NCBI GenBank assembly: GCA_003116995.1
Contig: BDSL01000001.1
Location: 186,001-250,000, forward strand
Direction: 5' to 3'
From: Yamagishiella unicocca
Taxonomy: Eukaryota > Chlorophyta > Chlorophyceae > Chlamydomonadales > Volvocaceae
Length of the DNA: 64,000 nucleotides
Below, in pieces: positions 63,047-64,000 of the stretch. Below the pieces are notes generated by a model. It did no database searches. It saw only the letters and a list, made by a program, of their open reading frames with translations, and had not been told where the DNA came from. A program made the translations under genes and the position numbers. The stretch's first letter is position 1, and each line of letters begins with the position of its first letter.

Positions 63047-64000
63047 CAAGTGTGCTGTGTAGCTCTTATTTCAACAGCTCGTTGGTGGTTCGCGTGTGTG
63101 TGTGGCAGATGCAGCCGCGTACCCACCCCAGGCAGGCAGGAACCCGCCGGAACCCATATCGCGACATGACTTTTGGACAGAAATAAATAATAACGTTGTA
63201 AATAGAAAAATGAATCATTCGCACAATAGTTTTGGTGCTGGTTTATGAAGGCCGAAAGTATATTTTTGCGTTGGGATGCTAGAGTGGAGAAAGGGCTACA
63301 GTATACAGTTCTCCATATTCGTCCTTATTTGCCAACAATACTGAACATGGCTGTGATGCGTAGCAACATATGACAACGCGGGATGTGATCGGCTGCGCGG
63401 ACAGCCGTGGCGACTCCATCTCTGCATCCCAGGGCCCCGTCGTGTCTGGGAGCGAAAGGCCTGGACCAAGCGGCTCTCATCGGCAAGGTCGTGGCGGGCG
63501 ACTCGAGGCGCTGCCTGGCTCGTCGCCCAACATGAGCTCCAGGGAACCGCGTCTGCGCTCACAGGTAGGCTGCCTAGTCGGTGGAGGCATCCAAGGGCGA
63601 CCATGTCACGGCCGTGCGTATCTCGCCGCATCTCCGCGTGCATTGGCGATGCATAGACACGTGCGGCAGTGCACGGGGGATGGCGGGAAGACCCGGTTAC
63701 ACGACATAGGAGACGGAGGGCAGTGCGCGAAGGAGGGGGTGGTATGAGAAGACTCTGTTACACGACATAGGAAACAGAGGGGGGGAGGTGGGGGGAGGAA
63801 ACCCGTGTACATAACCTCCGGGGGATGTCGGCCGCGCAAAACCTGGCTTAGGCCTCCGGTACCTGCATGACGGTGCTGCAGCAGGGAAGGACTGGTCGAG
63901 GCGATTGTCTCTCGCGGGAAAGTGGAGTAATGCGCGCCGGGAGGGCCCAAGGGAACTCTCGTGCAGTCAGCGGACGAACCACTGCAGCGGACGAACCACC
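63047..64000. other. Right end of the window, no gene recognised
   Basis: AT-rich to about 63350, then GC-rich. 63690-63781 holds two copies (about 59 bp apart) of a motif containing GGTTACACGACATAGG or GTTACACGACATAGG, related to short repeats in POLE introns. Confidence 0.4.

Overview
The window looks like nuclear DNA of a volvocine-type green alga (Chlorophyceae; Chlamydomonas/Volvox/Gonium relatives). It is very GC-rich and genes are split into many short exons with GT..AG introns. Proteins carry long Ala, Gly, Pro and Gln tracts. TGTAA polyadenylation motifs follow several genes. The gene set (DNA polymerase epsilon, NSUN2-type tRNA methyltransferase, RbcX, a plastid-targeted membrane protein) fits a photosynthetic eukaryote. 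No bacterial operons, rRNA, tRNA or CRISPR arrays were recognised.

Layout. 1-15761 (+): the 3' part (29 exons) of the DNA polymerase epsilon catalytic subunit. 18032-19868 (-): a TDG/MUG-type uracil/thymine-DNA glycosylase that converges on it. 22474-24668 and 35902-36784 (+): two pieces of one low-complexity protein gene. They are separated by an 11,227-bp inverted-repeat mobile element (24669-35895) flanked by a 6-bp target duplication, GACGGT. Leaving out the element and one duplication joins the pieces in frame. Inside the element, on the minus strand (27587-32216), is a 13-exon gene whose exons all splice in frame. It encodes a SAM-like domain, a PD-(D/E)XK nuclease-like domain and a protein-kinase domain, the arrangement known from Crinkler-type proteins. 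40222-43377 (-): a helical-repeat protein resembling organellar FASTK/RAP proteins. 45556-50367 (+): a 4.8-kb open frame for a low-complexity protein. 52660-59145 (-): an NSUN2/TRM4 tRNA m5C methyltransferase in 11 exons. It is divergent from 59546-61298 (+), the Rubisco assembly chaperone RbcX. 62240-62998 (-): a small plastid-targeted membrane protein.

The resident genes are housekeeping functions (replication, base-excision repair, tRNA modification, Rubisco assembly). The most unusual object is the long-inverted-repeat element with an apparently intact nuclease-kinase gene inserted in a coding exon. A second theme is that several introns begin with tandem copies of their own 5' splice site, in units that are not multiples of three.

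All exon structures were deduced by hand from splice signals, reading-frame phase and remembered family sequence. Exact 5' ends are the weakest part of the annotation.
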